From Pholiota molesta (Eukaryota > Basidiomycota > Agaricomycetes > Agaricales > Strophariaceae): a DNA stretch of 64,000 nt. Under the pieces are notes generated by a model. It did no database searches. It saw only the letters and a list, made by a program, of their open reading frames with translations, and was not told the DNA's origin. The translations under genes and the position numbers were made by a program. The stretch covers positions 62,001-126,000 of the forward strand of contig JACGCK010000128.1 of NCBI GenBank assembly GCA_014925825.1. Reading direction: 5' to 3'. Shown one piece after another: positions 20,431-33,524 of this stretch (within the stretch, counting starts at the first letter, position 1; the number at the start of each line of letters is the position of its first letter).

Positions 20431-23400
20431 TCAATAATTCTTCCAAAGTGACTTCAAATTCGACGTCACACCCAGATCCTGCTCCCCCTCCTCCCTCACA
20501 TTATTCTCCTTAATCACCTTCAGAAACACGCTCTCCAACGACCCCCTCTCCACTGTATACTCCACCTCGCCGTCAAACCCACCACCATATTCCGCCAGGG
20601 TCTTGAACAGCGCCGCCAGCGAATACCCAGCGGTGATCGGCACCTCGAACCGCGTCGCGACGTCGTCCGCCATGCGCGACCCGGGGATGAGGTGCATGAG
20701 GTGCCGCGCTTTGACCACCTCGCCCCGCGTCCGGCACACGAATTGCACTTCATACGTCCCATATCGCGCGGCCAGCGAGGCCGTGGTGCCAAGCGCCAGG
20801 ATACGCTTGGCGAGGATGCCAACGTTGGTGGCTAAAGCAGCCGCCTCCTCCATCGAATCTACGCAGAGAAAGCGAAATCAATAAGAAAGATGAACCGGAT
20901 AACAAAGAGGCGCCACTTACGAGTGGTAATCACAATCGCCTTCCCGACGCCCACCCGCCGCAGCGTGTCCCACATCTCGCGCTTCATCCGCGGATCGACG
21001 CCCGTCGAGAACTCGTCAATCAGCACTACCGCCGGGTTGCCCAGCAGCGCAATTGCCAGCGCCAGCTTCCTCTGATTCCCGCCGGACAGCCTATTCGCCA
21101 GCCTTTCCGCGTAGCCCGCCAGCCCCGTCCCCTCCAACACCGCGTGCACACTGTCGTCCAGCTCCGCGCCGCGCGCCAGCCCCTTCAATCGCCCGTACAC
21201 GCAGAGGTGCTCGCGCACGGTGAGCTGGTCGTCGATCGCCGTGAACTGGGGGCACACGCCGAGCGCCATGCGCGCGCGCCGCGGGTGCGTGACGATGGAC
21301 GCGCCGTCGATGAAGACGTCCCCGGTATCTGGCACGACGTCGCCGCGGATGATGTTGAACGTCGTTGTCTTGCCCGCGCCGTTGGGGCCGAGCAGCGCGA
21401 AGATCGCGTCGCGCGGGATGTCGAGGTGCACGTCCTCCGTGACTTGCTTGCCGTGGAACGCCTTGGAGACACCGACGACGCGCAGTAGGCTGTCTTGTGA
21501 GGACTGATCGTCGACGGCGTCGGAGCTTTCGTTCAAAGTAGAGGTGGAGATCAATCGCCTATGTGCAATCGCCTTTTTGCTGCGCCCAAGGGGTCGAGGG
21601 TACCGATGGCCAGAATCGACCCAAACGAGGATAGCTAGGAGGATGAAGGCATGGACGATGAGGTACAGGATAGGACCTCCATATCTCTTGATGCCCAGAA
21701 GGGAGCTTGTCGAGACAATATCTGTTCCTTCACAGAGCAAAGAGAACAAATTGACGGAAACAAGAGTTGCACGAACCTATGGTATACGTGATGAATACGA
21801 GAAGATAGACGAACAAGAAAGAAAGAAACACTTACAACGCTGTCTACTGGCGCCAAGAACGAGATTGCGAAGTGAATAGTAGTAGCAATTTGGCTAGCAG
21901 CCTCCATTTTCGCAAAAGTGAAGACCAGAAGATACGAGGATAGATAAAGCTAAAAGAAAAATGTTAGGTTTCAACATAACGCGCGCCTAGAATCAAATAC
22001 GCACTACGAGCATTATAACCTGATATCCAGCGACGATGCCAAACGCCGCCAACGGAGACGAGACCATCAAGGAAAGCGAATACGAAAACAAAGCAGCAGT
22101 AATACCATACAGCACAAAAACGATCCACTATCCGCAAACATCAGCCAATGTCGAAGAATACTATACAGGTCATGGAGGATAACTCACCAGCAAACCAAGC
22201 CCGTGGAACTGGTTCGAAGCCGCCCCAAATATGATAATGATAATAGTCGAAAGGATAACAGAAGTGATAGTGTCGAACATGAGATGTCCAAGCCATAAAC
22301 CAACAGGGTTGGTCAACCCATTCGACAGCTGCATAGCCTGCACGTCGGACCGGCGCTCCTTGGAGACGTATAAAGCATAAAAAGCCGGATAGACAGCCTA
22401 ATATTTGAAAAAAGGTTATCAAAGAATCGAAAAATGGAGAGAACCAAAGAGCCCATACCATGACCGCTCCAAAGAAAAATATCCAGCGCAGATACATCAA
22501 CGTCGCTCTAGCCACCTTCGCAAATGCCCCATAATTCGTCGCAATCATCACCGGCCTTGGATCGTCAGACGTCGTCCCCGCGGTGCTCAACCCAACTGCC
22601 CGATGCAGCAGAACATTGCTCGCCATATTCAACATCGCAGGCGCCCTAATACCTGGTGGGCTCGCCTCCCAAGCCACCGTCGCAGACCCATCCGCCTGAT
22701 CCACCGACACACCTCCAAGGGCAAGCGTATGCCTTCCGCTCGTAACGGCCTCCGTGAACGCTGCTGCATCAGCCGCCTCGCTCACCGTCAGGTTCGAAGT
22801 AAGGTTCCCGAAAGTATTCAGCAGATCCGGCGGCGACACGACCATCCACGGCAAAGACCCCGCCGACGCAGTCGCCTGCGCAAACGGCGCATCCGGGAGC
22901 CACAGCGGCACCGCAACGATCGGCGCCGCCTTCGGGACGCAGAGCTGCTGCAGCCCAGTGGTGAACGTCAGCGGGATGGTCGCCCCGGCGACGGCGATCG
23001 CGATCGTGAGCAGGGGCGTCACCCACGCGCGCCGCGCGATCAGCAGGCGCTTGTGGAAGATGGTGAACGCCTGGCGGTAGGGCGACACGCCCCTTCCGTT
23101 CGGCAGATCCATGGCGGCCAGAGCGGGCTTGACCAAGGTCGTAGAGGACAAGTTGTCTAGAGACGACGCGGCGCTGTGCGTCTTGGTAGGCTTCGACTGC
23201 TCCCGATGCATCAAGTCCAAGAAAATATCCTCGATAGTCGTTCCAAGGATATCATACGACACGATCCGGCCCTCCCTTTCCTCCTCCTCCAGGAAATCAA
23301 GGACCTGACCCACAACACCGCTATCCCGCGTCTTGAGATGATAGACTGACACGGACGGCGAAGGCTTGATCGTGTATGCATCCGGCACAAGCGTGCGTAT

Positions 23401-26156
23401 GGCATGCAGCAAATCGTACGATGCCGACGAATACCCATAGAGCTTTTCCGGAGCGTCTTCGCCAGCAACTGATAGAGATCCGAAAGTGACTTGGACAGAG
23501 TATCCTTCGCCTAGGTCTCGCTTGAGGGCGACAGGCGAGCCTGATGCGACGACTTTGCCTGGAGCAGCGAGGATGGCGATGTGGTCTGCCAGAAGGTCCG
23601 CTTCATCGAGGAACTAAAATTTTCGAAAGTCAGTGCCAGTTAGCTGAGAAAACGCCGAAAGTGGGCTTACATGGGTAGTAAACACGATACACCGGTCCTC
23701 TCGGAACGCAGACAGCGTCTTCCAAATAGCCCTTCGGCTCAGCGGATCCACGCCCGACGTACATTCATCCACGAGAACAACTACACAACCGATGAGCAAT
23801 TCCAAAGCGAAAAGAAATTAGATGACATACTCTTCGACCCCCCAAGCAGCCCAATTGCCAACTGCAGCTTCCTCTTCTGCCCGCCGCTCAGCGTCTCCGC
23901 CACAGCATGCACCTTCCCCTCCAGCCCACACTCCCGCAGCAGCCGCTCCAGATCCGCCTCCGTCTCCCCTTCCTCTCCATCGTCAGACCACTTCACCGCG
24001 CGCCACACGCGGAGCGTCTGCATACACGTAAGGCCCTCGAACAGGACGTTCTTCTGCGGCACGATGCCGAGCACGCCGCGCGCGGGCCGCGGGTGCCCGC
24101 CGGCGAAGGTGATGGTGCCGCTGGTGATGCTCGAGAGGCCTGCTAGGATGGACAGCGTGGTCGATTTTCCGGCGCTGCATACATGAAATAGAAATTAGAA
24201 AGATCAATCAATATGTGAATCGCGTCTATGCGCACCCATTCGACCCCAGCATCACGAAAATCCCCGTCTTCGGAATATCGAGGCTCAGGTTCGCCACCGC
24301 AGTGACGTCGTCGCCGCCGCCGAACCACGACGTGCTGTAGATTTTGGTGAGGTTGCGGACGGAGATCGCCGTGTTGGCGGGCATCGGCTGGATGGGATAG
24401 TTCGCCGACCACGCTGACGACGACGACGGCGACTTCAGTATAGTCGCGGTGCTGTACATGTATCGCTCGAGGAAGACGGCGAGGAAGGGCCAGACGATGA
24501 TGTCAATCTAGCAAAATAAAACAAAATCGTTAGTTCCACAATCAATAAGCATTCGGCGCGCATCCAAAAACGCACAATCGCAACAACAAGCAGCGGCGCA
24601 ATCACAATCCCCCTATCCGGATCCGCGCTCAGCACATCCGCCGCCATCCGGTGGTTCTCGAACCCACACACCGCCTTCAGCGCAAAGATATACCACGCCG
24701 GCGGGAACAGCAGCGAGAAGAACACCAGCACCAGCGCGTTCGCCGTGTCCACGACCATCCCCAGGATCGCGAGCACCACGGCGAGGAAGGTCGCGACGAC
24801 CGCCGCGAGCTGCGGGCTCTCGCTGAACGGGACGGCGACGACCAGGGACCACGACGCGAGCACGAGCCCGAGGAGGACGTGCATGAGCACGATGAGGACT
24901 GCGCTGGTTTCGACGAAGATGATTGCTTTCCAGATGGCCGCGACGATGAGCCAGCCGGGGAGGTAGGTGAGGGAGGTGCCGATGTGCCATGACCTACGTG
25001 GACATTGGTTAGTCTCTTAAGAACTCGGTGGGATGGAAGATATACGTACAAGATGCGCGCGGAGTCGTAGAGGCCCATCGCTTTCATGTGTTCTGTAATG
25101 AGGAGGGCGCGTTCGTTTGCTATGGATCCGGGGATTTGGTATACGATTCCAGTGAATGTTAAGAAACTTGATTGATAAGCGTCAGTACACTTCGAATGAG
25201 ATAAGAGTTTTTCTGCAAGGTAACTTACAAGGCGAGTCCAACAATTTCCCTGATGCCTCTATCATAGCCTAAAGAGTAGATGTTAGCCTTCCCAAAGACA
25301 AACCATAGATTGTTACATACTCAGTCGAATCGCCATGTCTTGTTGTGCATTCGTCTGATTCGAATAGCCCCATTCTAGAGGAGTTTGCTGGGATACATTC
25401 GTCTGCAGTTCGATAATGGACTGGAATGTCAACGGATTCAATGAGTAATTCGAAACCTCGGAGCTCAGCAACACGCACTTTATCTATAGCCCACTGTAAG
25501 GGCAATATCCGCTTCACCAAATCGCTCGTATGACCCTCCACGTCTATATGTGTAAGTCCCGCATCCGCAAAAATCGTATAGTTGACTCCATGGGGGGTTG
25601 AACCATTTTGCGCCATGTCGGTAAAGACGACGACGGCATAACAGTTGGATAAGCCGTTGAAGTTTTGTGGACACTTCTTGGGAATATCGGAGGGACCATC
25701 GAGAATATCGACTGCGCTGAGCTGTTCCTTGGTAAAGTCCGCGAGGGCGTGTTTCATGATTTCGGATGGGGAAGGGACATCGAAGATGGTTTGCGAGGTC
25801 GCGTCGAGAAGATACAGTGACGTCTTTCCATCGAAGTGGTCTTTTAAAGAGGAAATAGGTGCGGGCGATCCAGGACCATACTATTGCAAGGACGCGTCAG
25901 TCAAGAGTTGAAGACAGGAATGAAGCTTACGAACATTGTTTAATCTATGTAACATATACTGGGCAAAAGATAGGAAGACTCCATAAGCAATAGGAAGCAG
26001 AAAGCATCGTAATATAAAGAACTAGACGTCGAGTCAGTGCTCGTCTTCACGAAAGGCAACAGAAGCACTCACATATGGGCTCTTTGAACTGATTATCCAG
26101 TTCTTCCAGACAAGAGCGCGAAACTGTAACCAGAAAAGGCCTAGCGCCTTGGTCAT
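20431..26156 (-). CDS. Full-size ABCA-type ABC transporter
   Basis: Many exons on the minus strand, starting at 26156 (MTKALGLFWLQFRALVWKNW, an ABCA-like first helix) and ending at 20431; roughly 1,500 residues. Layout: membrane domain 1 with a lumenal loop (exons 26.1-24.5 kb); NBD1 with GSNG/AGKST split by an intron near 24.2 kb, signature LSGGQKRK and Walker B VVLVDECTSGVDP; membrane domain 2 (about 23.1-21.6 kb); NBD2 with LLGPNGAGKTTTF, LSGGNQRKLALA and VVLIDEFSTGVDP; and a C-terminal regulatory segment ending LKSLWKNY. Both NBDs have complete Walker A, signature and Walker B. ABCA proteins move lipids or related amphiphiles across membranes; the substrate here is unknown. Internal exon borders were not all fixed by eye. 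It lies convergent to a sterol-transfer gene, which may be coincidence. Confidence 0.85.
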
Positions 26157-27603
26157 TATGAGAGGTGAAGGAATATACGAAGCGCCACCAGGGCTGCTGC
26201 TACTTTAATCCTCAAGATAGATCGCAGACTGCCAGGAAGGACCGACAGCGGGGTGGTTGACAGTCGGAAACGTAAGGCGGTTACAGCCCTTTGCAGGCCT
26301 AAGTATGCGGACTGGAGTCTGGAGCTGAAAAGTGGAGACGGCTCGGCTTATTGTGGCCTGGTTGCATCGCGTGTACACCGCCTCTTTAGCCGCTAGTACG
26401 AGGACAAAATGGTTCGGGATCAGATTACATACACTGCCGCCATGATAGCCGGAGTGGTATCCACCCATCACAAGATCAGTTGTGGTTGGCTATGGGTTTC
26501 ACGGAATACTTACCTTCATCAGGAAATTATCAATCCTTTGCAGATGGTGGTTTGCTACCATTAGCATTGGGAATAGTTTCTGAAGGTAGACCGTCTTATT
26601 TGTGAGAGTTTTAGTGATTGCCTACTATTTTAAATCGAGAAATATCTTGGTCTGACCTCTTCGAGGCTAGACAGAGACTGACGAGTAATATTAATGCGAG
26701 GTCCGCCTTGATGGAATCTGCCTTTTTATCTGCACTAGGTATATTCAGATTGTGCTAATACTTGACTTATACTTACATGTCAATTTATAGGTTTACGCCA
26801 TTCTCTTGAGAAGAGTCTGCATTATTATTGCACTTTTACATTGGCATCAACCTCAGCCTCCAGGGCGCCGTCTCTAAGCCAACCTCACAGATAAGGATCA
26901 CTGAACTGGTTCACCTAAATCCTCAATCATTCTCCCATATTACTTTTGGCTCCGCGGCTCGAGCGCTAAAGTGATTCAAGATAATTTGTAATACTCCACG
27001 TAACGGAACACGAGCGTCTGATGCAGTAATTAAAGTAGTATTGCGCAGCAGTTCAACGAATTATTGTTATTCAAGAGTCTATATCTATGTAGCGGCCATA
27101 TCGCCAAATTTATTGCGAAATGCCACGTTCGTCGTTTGCACTCAAGATGAACCGTCACTCCATGTCCAAGTTTCCAACTGAAGCAGAGCTCACAGGCAAT
27201 CGTCATCAATAACGTGTATGCTTACTGAATCGGCGGGCAGTCGACCTCCGGTCCTCCGCTGTCCTCTTGTCGTTCTCTTAAAGTTAGCGGCCTCACAAAA
27301 TCTGCGTCTTGACTAAAAGTATAAAAGTTCACAATTGTCAATGATTTGATTACTTATTAGTTGTCACTTTGTCATGGAGGTCATAGCGCGCAGATGAGAT
27401 AGTAACGATGGTGCAGAGCGCCCTTCAAGTTAGATGCAGCATCATAATGATTGGCTATAGTATTTCTATGAAACTTGAAATCAACGGACAAAAACCCAAG
27501 TTGAAGTATAGAACTGATAAAAGCGGGGGAGAACTAGACTACATAGATATATCTACTTGCACATGCTTTTTCGACACCAAAGCTAGAGATCGATGAATTC
27601 TCA
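26157..27603. other. Long gene-free stretch upstream of the ABCA gene
   Basis: About 1.45 kb, AT-rich in its right two thirds. It contains the promoter of the ABCA transporter at its left and the 3' end of the AA9 gene at its right. No convincing frame, repeat or RNA gene was found. Confidence 0.5.
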
Positions 27604-28794
27604 CTAGAAAATATTGCCTTCAATGCGATTCATGCCGCGCATGACCCTGCTGGCCCTCTTGGGTTGCATAGTGGGAGAAACCTCGCCGGCGGAAGACGCA
27701 GTAGAAGGGGATGCAGTAACAGTTGCAGCGTTGACAGTAACAGTCACCGTAATCATTCTCGCAGTCGTAGTAGGAGCCCTCGCAGAGGGAGTCACCGTCG
27801 TGAAGACAGTCAAAGTGGCCCCAGACGCAGAGGAATTTAGCGTGATGGTCGAAGAAGGGGCAGTAGAGGACCCAGTCCCAGTAGTGGCATTGGACGTAGT
27901 GGCATTGGACTGTCCGTCGACCAGCGTAGCGACGGGAGGGCCGGGGAAGACGTACGGCACGTCGATGTTGAACACGTCCTTGTCGTCGAGACCGGGGTCG
28001 GAGTCCTTGTACGCGCCGGGGATGCTGACGAGGTCGCTCTCTTTGGGCACCCCAGTTTGGTTGCCACCGACGCGGAGCTGCGAGCAGGAGGGGTAGAACT
28101 CAGCTTTGCCGGGTCCTTGATCGGCCAGATGCAAGGCGATGATTTCGTGGCGAATGAGGTAATTTCCGGGAGCGAGGGTGCTGGGAATTTGACTGGTGGC
28201 GACGCCGCCTTGCACTGGAAAATGAAAAAAAAAAATGAGTATGTCAGTCGCCAAAGTGGGTGGAAATAATAAAAAGAAGCCTTACTCAGATCGTTTTGGA
28301 CCCAGGTCCCGTTTTTGTCGTTCGCCTTTCTGCCAACTTCCTGAGTTTTGAACCACTTGGCTTTCGAGATATCGAATTTATCGCAGGTCACATTGCCGCA
28401 AGACGCCATATAGGTGAACATGGGTCCAATATTGTGTGGCCACTAAATACCAAACATCAGAAGTTAAGCCTTAGATATTTGGACGACAGATGAGGGAAAG
28501 ACGTACGGGTCCTAGGTCGCCACTTTTCCAGTCGAAAGTAACCTTGTCCCCAGGGTTCGCATCCGCAATCAGTGTTCCGGGAGTCGAATTGGGACCACAG
28601 GTGAGGGCAGTGTTATTAGCGAAATGGTTGGGGTCGGGGGTGCTAATTTGTCGAATAACGCTAGGATTTTTGGGACCGTTTGGGACGTTTCCATTGAAGG
28701 CCTTCCCCGCAATGGTAATGGTCATAACATGTCCGTGAGCCCAAGTGGATGTTGCCAACAGGACGGGGAGAAGGAGAGAACTGATGGAGTACAT
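27604..28794 (-). CDS. AA9 lytic polysaccharide monooxygenase
   Basis: Three exons (28794-28507, 28442-28286, 28214-27604) give 351 residues. A signal peptide ends at TWA, leaving His as residue 1 of the mature enzyme (HGHVMTITIAGKAFNG), as the copper histidine brace requires. The second His is in YLIRHEIIALH, and the axial Tyr is in AEFYPSC. The family's conserved Gln two residues before that Tyr is Glu here. Exon 2 starts with WPHNIGPMFTYMASC, typical of AA9. The C-terminus is a Ser/Thr-rich tail without a CBM1. AA9 enzymes oxidatively cleave cellulose or hemicellulose outside the cell using copper and a reductant. The gene is divergent from a GH28 gene 864 bp away. A TATA-like TATAAAG lies about 150 bp upstream of the start (28941-28947). 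Confidence 0.93.
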
Positions 28795-29658
28795 AGTAAT
28801 AGGCGAATAGAATAGAAAAATATGAAGGGAGTGTGTTTGGCTCAGGCGTTCGCGCAGCGATGACGAGTGGAGGGCTTTTTGGAGTGAAGTTGTGGGTAAG
28901 AAATGAAGAGGATGGATGTTGACGGTAATGCATTGACTGGCTTTATAGAAATAGAGAATTTCAGTGGCAGTTAAAGCGTCCATTGCTTTGAATGCTAGTG
29001 GCAGCTTCCAAAGTAAATGCAAAATTCTATTTGAACTGCATGAATCAATCAATGTGGCTCTCATGTTTGGACCTAAACTACCGTTTTAGGCTTCGCAAGC
29101 GTGGCCCTCGTCTTTGAGAGCGCGTTCTTTGTTACCGTGGCCCATCTTGTACATAGCATTAGCAAAGTCAAACTAATAGCTTTATTGGGCCCTTGTCTGC
29201 CGCATTCTTCTCAATCTAAGCTGATGATATATCGCCATGCCCCTGGCAGCCCAGAGGCGACCATTGTTTGTGGAAAATAAAACAATAGATTCAAGTCATA
29301 CTCAAAGCGTACACTGACTTAATGGCTTGAGTCATGCAAAGGTTATAGAAAGGAGACCACAAGTGTGTGCTTTGCAAGCGCTTCAAAGGAATTAAGCGCG
29401 CTTACATCAATGGGCGCCAGGCACTGATGACTCCCGGACCGCGCGGACCGCCTCATACCATCCCCGGCGCGCTGGCGGTTCCAAGCGCGTATTCTTCTTT
29501 GTTGCCGACGTCCATCATGACCGCGACGAATCGCACGCGCCATAGTCATGTGTGTTGAAGCAATATACGGCCTCTGATAGTAATGCGGCTCTATATCATG
29601 ACGAGAACCTGCAAAGGACATAAATCGCTGTCATCGAACCCAGGGAAGGGACCCCTTC
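28795..29658. promoter_or_regulatory. Divergent promoter region AA9 / GH28
   Basis: 864 bases between the start codons of two secreted plant-polymer enzymes. The AA9 side has a TATA-like element at 28941-28947 (minus). Joint control by carbon source is an inference; no specific regulator site is claimed. Confidence 0.45.
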
Positions 29659-32027
29659 ATGGCGCCTTCCTACTCGAAGTTTGGGTTCTTACTCGCGGGC
29701 ATACGCCTCGTGAATGCCTGGTCTACGTTTGTGGTTCCTCACCTCTCGGATACGGACGATACCCCGGCATTGCTCGCCGCCCTTCCTCAGTTCGCTGCGA
29801 ATGCCACCATCTTGTTCAAGGAGGGCATCACATACAACATCTTCACCCCAATCAAGTTTCCAGCCTTAACCAATGTGGAGGTCGTTATAGAAGGAAATAT
29901 AACCTATCCGACGGACATTCCAACCATACAAGGTACGTGTCAGCGACACGACCAGGTCGCAGCGGTGATGCTGATTTAATTCCCAATTTCAAGCTATTGT
30001 CGGCGCCTCAGTAAGTCCTTCTCGTGTTACTACAAGCAGCATCTTACACGCTTCCGCTAGGGCTTCCCAGGAGCATGGTAATACATTTGGCTTATCTTTC
30101 CAATACTCTTCTTCTCATACTCTGTTTTCGTAGGATTGCATTCACTGGCGGAACCAACGTGACATTACGAGGTTCTCTAAACCCGAAATGGGGATGGATT
30201 GACGGCCATGGCCAAGCAGTGAGTCTCGATTGAATGCTGTGATTTTGTGCGGCTGTTCACGTCGTCTGGAAGTGGTGGGATGCCGTGCAGCAGGTCGACC
30301 GACCCCATGGAGTCGCTTTCAGCAAGATCACAAACGGCGTCATTCGTGATATGAAGATCTGGAAGGTACGTCGACCGCACATCAATTTGTTTCCCCGCGT
30401 GTCTCCATTAATTCTGAAAAAAAAAATTACCACCAGCCGATTGGTTGGAACTTTGCCACCAGTGGCTCGGTCAACCTTCATGCGTTCAACAACAAGATCG
30501 TTGCTGTTTCGGATACCGATGTGAGTGTTTTTCAACTTTGATTAAAACCTTGCGCTCATATTTGAGTAGTCCTTCCCATTCAATACGTACGTATTATGCT
30601 TCCTTGCTGTGATATTCCACTTCTGAACCTTCTACGATTTCGCTGTTAGTGATGGTAAGCTGAAGTTATTTTTTATTCAATGGCATATGCTCACCTATGT
30701 TCAAGGATTTTCCGCGGGGGGAACTAACATGCTCTTCGAGAACAATCACGTTCAGAATGGCGACGACTGCTTGACAGTTGGTAATGGCGCAATAAATATT
30801 CATTTCAGGTGAGCGTCGTCCTCTTTTCTTTGTGCCCAGATTCTGAATTGACTTACGCTGCATATAATTTTTGAAGGGACTCTTACTGTGAAGGCGGCCA
30901 TGGACTATCAATCGGCTCCCTTGGAAGTGGCGGGTCGGTGGCGAATGTCCAAAACGTTTTGTGCGTTGTATTCTGTTTTGTTTGTGGTGATGTCGCCTCT
31001 AATTTTATGAGTCAGAATTGAAAATGTTGTTATGGTGAATAGTACTCACCTCATTATCTTTCTTTGATTATTGACAAACGTCCAGAATAATACTCTGTAT
31101 GGAGCGAGATTCAAAAGTTGGACAGGCGGAAATGGAATTGCACGCAAGTAGGTCTTTGGTCTTTCAAATTTTGAATAGGGTTTCAACGTTTTGTGCAGCA
31201 TTACATGGAAGAATATTGCATTCAAAGATGTTCCGTTTCCCGTAAGAATCTGCATTATACATCCTGAAAACCGTAACTGATCAAGGTGGAATGAAGATAT
31301 ATGTCACGCAAAAGTATGCACATCTGATGATTCTCTTTTGATGGCTTGACTGATCATCGAATCGGTCACCCTTTCTTAGCTACTGGGATCAAGGAGTGCG
31401 TTAATTTTTTTTGAGGCGTGCTATTGAAAAGCTAACCTAATATTGGGCTTCAGGTTGGTCCTCGGCCGAATACAAGTAGCATTAATAACACACATATTCA
31501 AGACTTCTTGTTCCAGAACTTCGTTGGAGTGATCAAGGAGTATGTGAATATATTTCTCATAGCACATTCTTCCATTGAAAGTCTTCCCAAGTGTTCCTTA
31601 CGTTGAAGGTAGCTGCGTCACTGATCCTTGTTGGTGCGTACAATTTACTCCCATTCGTTATGTGTATTCTATGTGTTGACCATTTTTCGCAACAGGTATT
31701 CTGTACCGGGTGCCACAGGAAAAGAAGTCATAATATTTGATCTCTACCCCGACACTGGTACGCTATGAGTACTAAGTACTGAGCTTCGATTCCTGACAAC
31801 AGATGTCCCATTGCCTATGTTCTATTAGCTGTCAACGTTGTCGCAAAAGACATTTTTGCGACGACTGAGACACATTCTCCCGTCGCTGTAATGTGCAACT
31901 CTACTGCTGTAAGTATTATCTGTTGCCGTTTATCCAAATTTTTGAGCTCTGTTGCGTATAGATTACAACAGATGTGGGATTCAAATGCTGGGATGGGCGT
32001 TTCATACGAACCAAGGCGGGATTATAA
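29659..32027 (+). CDS. GH28 pectinase (exo-polygalacturonase-like)
   Basis: A gene of many tiny exons, beginning MAPSYSKFGFLLAGIRLVNA (signal peptide) and ending with the exon ITTDVGFKCWDGRFIRTKAG. The parallel beta-helix core carries the GH28 catalytic set in order: NTDGF (about 30650-30710), NGDDCLTVG (30760-30790), GGHGLSIGSLGSGG (30894-30940) and ARFKSW (RxK motif, about 31105). These supply the three Asp, the His and the Arg/Lys pair. Substrate is likely polygalacturonan or a rhamnogalacturonan; the NGAINIHFRDSYCEGGHG context favours an exo-type member. Intron count is very high (more than ten), with several around 50 nt and exons of only 10-40 nt, so the exact peptide needs transcript support. 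Divergent partner of the AA9 gene. Confidence 0.87.
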
Positions 32028-32365
32028 TTAAATTTCTAACTTAGTGACCTTACATAGGTTACAGCTTCTTAATCGGGGAGGATAGCTGCGATATATCTTA
32101 TTTGTATTTTCTGTCAGACTCATCTGTTTGTCTACAAAATTTGAAGCTTTGACGCTCTGTGGAATTGAGAAAACCAGTCGGACAGGGGTAAATCCCAATT
32201 TGGGTTGCGGGGTGTTTGTCCAGCTTACCAAATACGCTGACGCTCCTCTCGTCTAACACCGTCATATCCTTCGTGCTCAAGCGCTCACAGCGCTCAATTC
32301 GCGCTCTATTTACTTCTAAGTATACTCCGGACTGGTGTTTCTTTTGCTGCTGATGATATGGAGAG
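32028..32365. other. Intergenic region
   Basis: 338 bases between the GH28 stop and the RWD-protein start; 3' end of one and promoter of the other. Nothing else seen. Confidence 0.5.
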
Positions 32366-33256
32366 ATGAACAGTGAATCCCTCAAACGACAACTGGAGGA
32401 ACTCCAACTTATCCAATGCTCTCTTCTTCCAACGGAGCACCTCACCTTTCTCGATGATACTGTTATCTGGATGGACGCCTTGCGTCAGTACTCTGAAGAC
32501 TCGTCTGCATCGTTGCTTGATCTGGACAATTCGCCCTTCATCGGTATTCATGTGGACGGCGCGAAGATATGGTTCGAAATGAAGCCGAACGAGGAAGCTT
32601 CGAAGATGATCATTTCTGTAAAGGGAGAGGGTATAACACGGGCGGAACAGGAACGTTGGCGATCTCTTGTAGTTGAGAAGATGGAAGAGATTTCTGATTC
32701 GGAGTTTGTCCCTTTTCTTCGTATTACTTGCTCCCGCTCATTTCTTCGACTTAGATTCCCAATGTATCAGCTCGTTTCTCTCCATCTACTCCCTTTGCTA
32801 CACGAAGAAGTGCAAATTGCGGAGTCTCAGAAATTCGACCAACAAGCAACTGCCAAGCCCGATTTACGTGACAGCGAGCCTTTCCATGTCCTCTTTACCT
32901 CGCACCACTTGATCTCTCCAAACAAACGCCGTTCTCTCCAACAATGGTGCTCTTCGCTCTCTCTTACCGGATTTGCGAAGGTTGGATACCCAGGTGTGAT
33001 TTATGCTCAAGGAGAACGCACGAACATCGAAGAGTTTGTGGACAACGTCAAGGCAATGCAGTGGCTCGCACTGAAGGTTAGGTTCGTGGAGCCTCTACCC
33101 ATCCCTGAGAGCGCAAATAGCTATCAGGCGGGGCCCGCATCATGGAAAGAATTTCAGAAGGTCGGGGAGGTGGTCGAGGAAATGAGGAGGATCGGCAGGG
33201 AGGAATACGTTGTCGAGATGGGTATTGGAAGCGCAGGCGTCAACACCGGCACTTAG
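32366..33256 (+). CDS. RWD and DUF1115 domain protein (RWDD2-like)
   Basis: The frame encodes up to 296 residues. The N-terminal half resembles an RWD fold (MNSESLKRQLEELQLIQCSL; PMYQLVSLHLLPLL). The C-terminal half matches DUF1115 (PFHVLFTSHHLISPNKRRSL, GFAKVGYPGVIYAQG). The stretch 32702-32752 (GTTTGT...TTAG, 51 nt, in frame) is probably an intron, because removing it gives the smooth RWD reading SDSEFPMYQLVSL. The function of RWDD2-like proteins is poorly known. RWD domains are protein-protein modules related to UBC folds. Confidence 0.75.
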   Translation: MNSESLKRQLEELQLIQCSLLPTEHLTFLDDTVIWMDALRQYSEDSSASLLDLDNSPFIGIHVDGAKIWFEMKPNEEASKMIISVKGEGITRAEQERWRSLVVEKMEEISDSEFVPFLRITCSRSFLRLRFPMYQLVSLHLLPLLHEEVQIAESQKFDQQATAKPDLRDSEPFHVLFTSHHLISPNKRRSLQQWCSSLSLTGFAKVGYPGVIYAQGERTNIEEFVDNVKAMQWLALKVRFVEPLPIPESANSYQAGPASWKEFQKVGEVVEEMRRIGREEYVVEMGIGSAGVNTGT

Positions 33257-33524
33257 AATTTGTCTGATTGAACTCTGGATTCTGGAAGTTCCAACCTCTT
33301 ATCTCCAGGGCTCAACTCAACGCCGAGAGCGATTGGCGGATTAGCTGGTGCTCAGCGAAGGCGTATGCATTTCCAACCGGATGCGCGGGCCGTTGTTATC
33401 CGATAATGAGAATCAACTTAAGCTTGCAGCTTCAAAATCCCACAGGATCAGCTCGCTACCTTCGTTCCTGCCGTCATCACAATTTTTCAGTCCTACGCCC
33501 TTCTTAGCTACTCTTCACGTTGAA

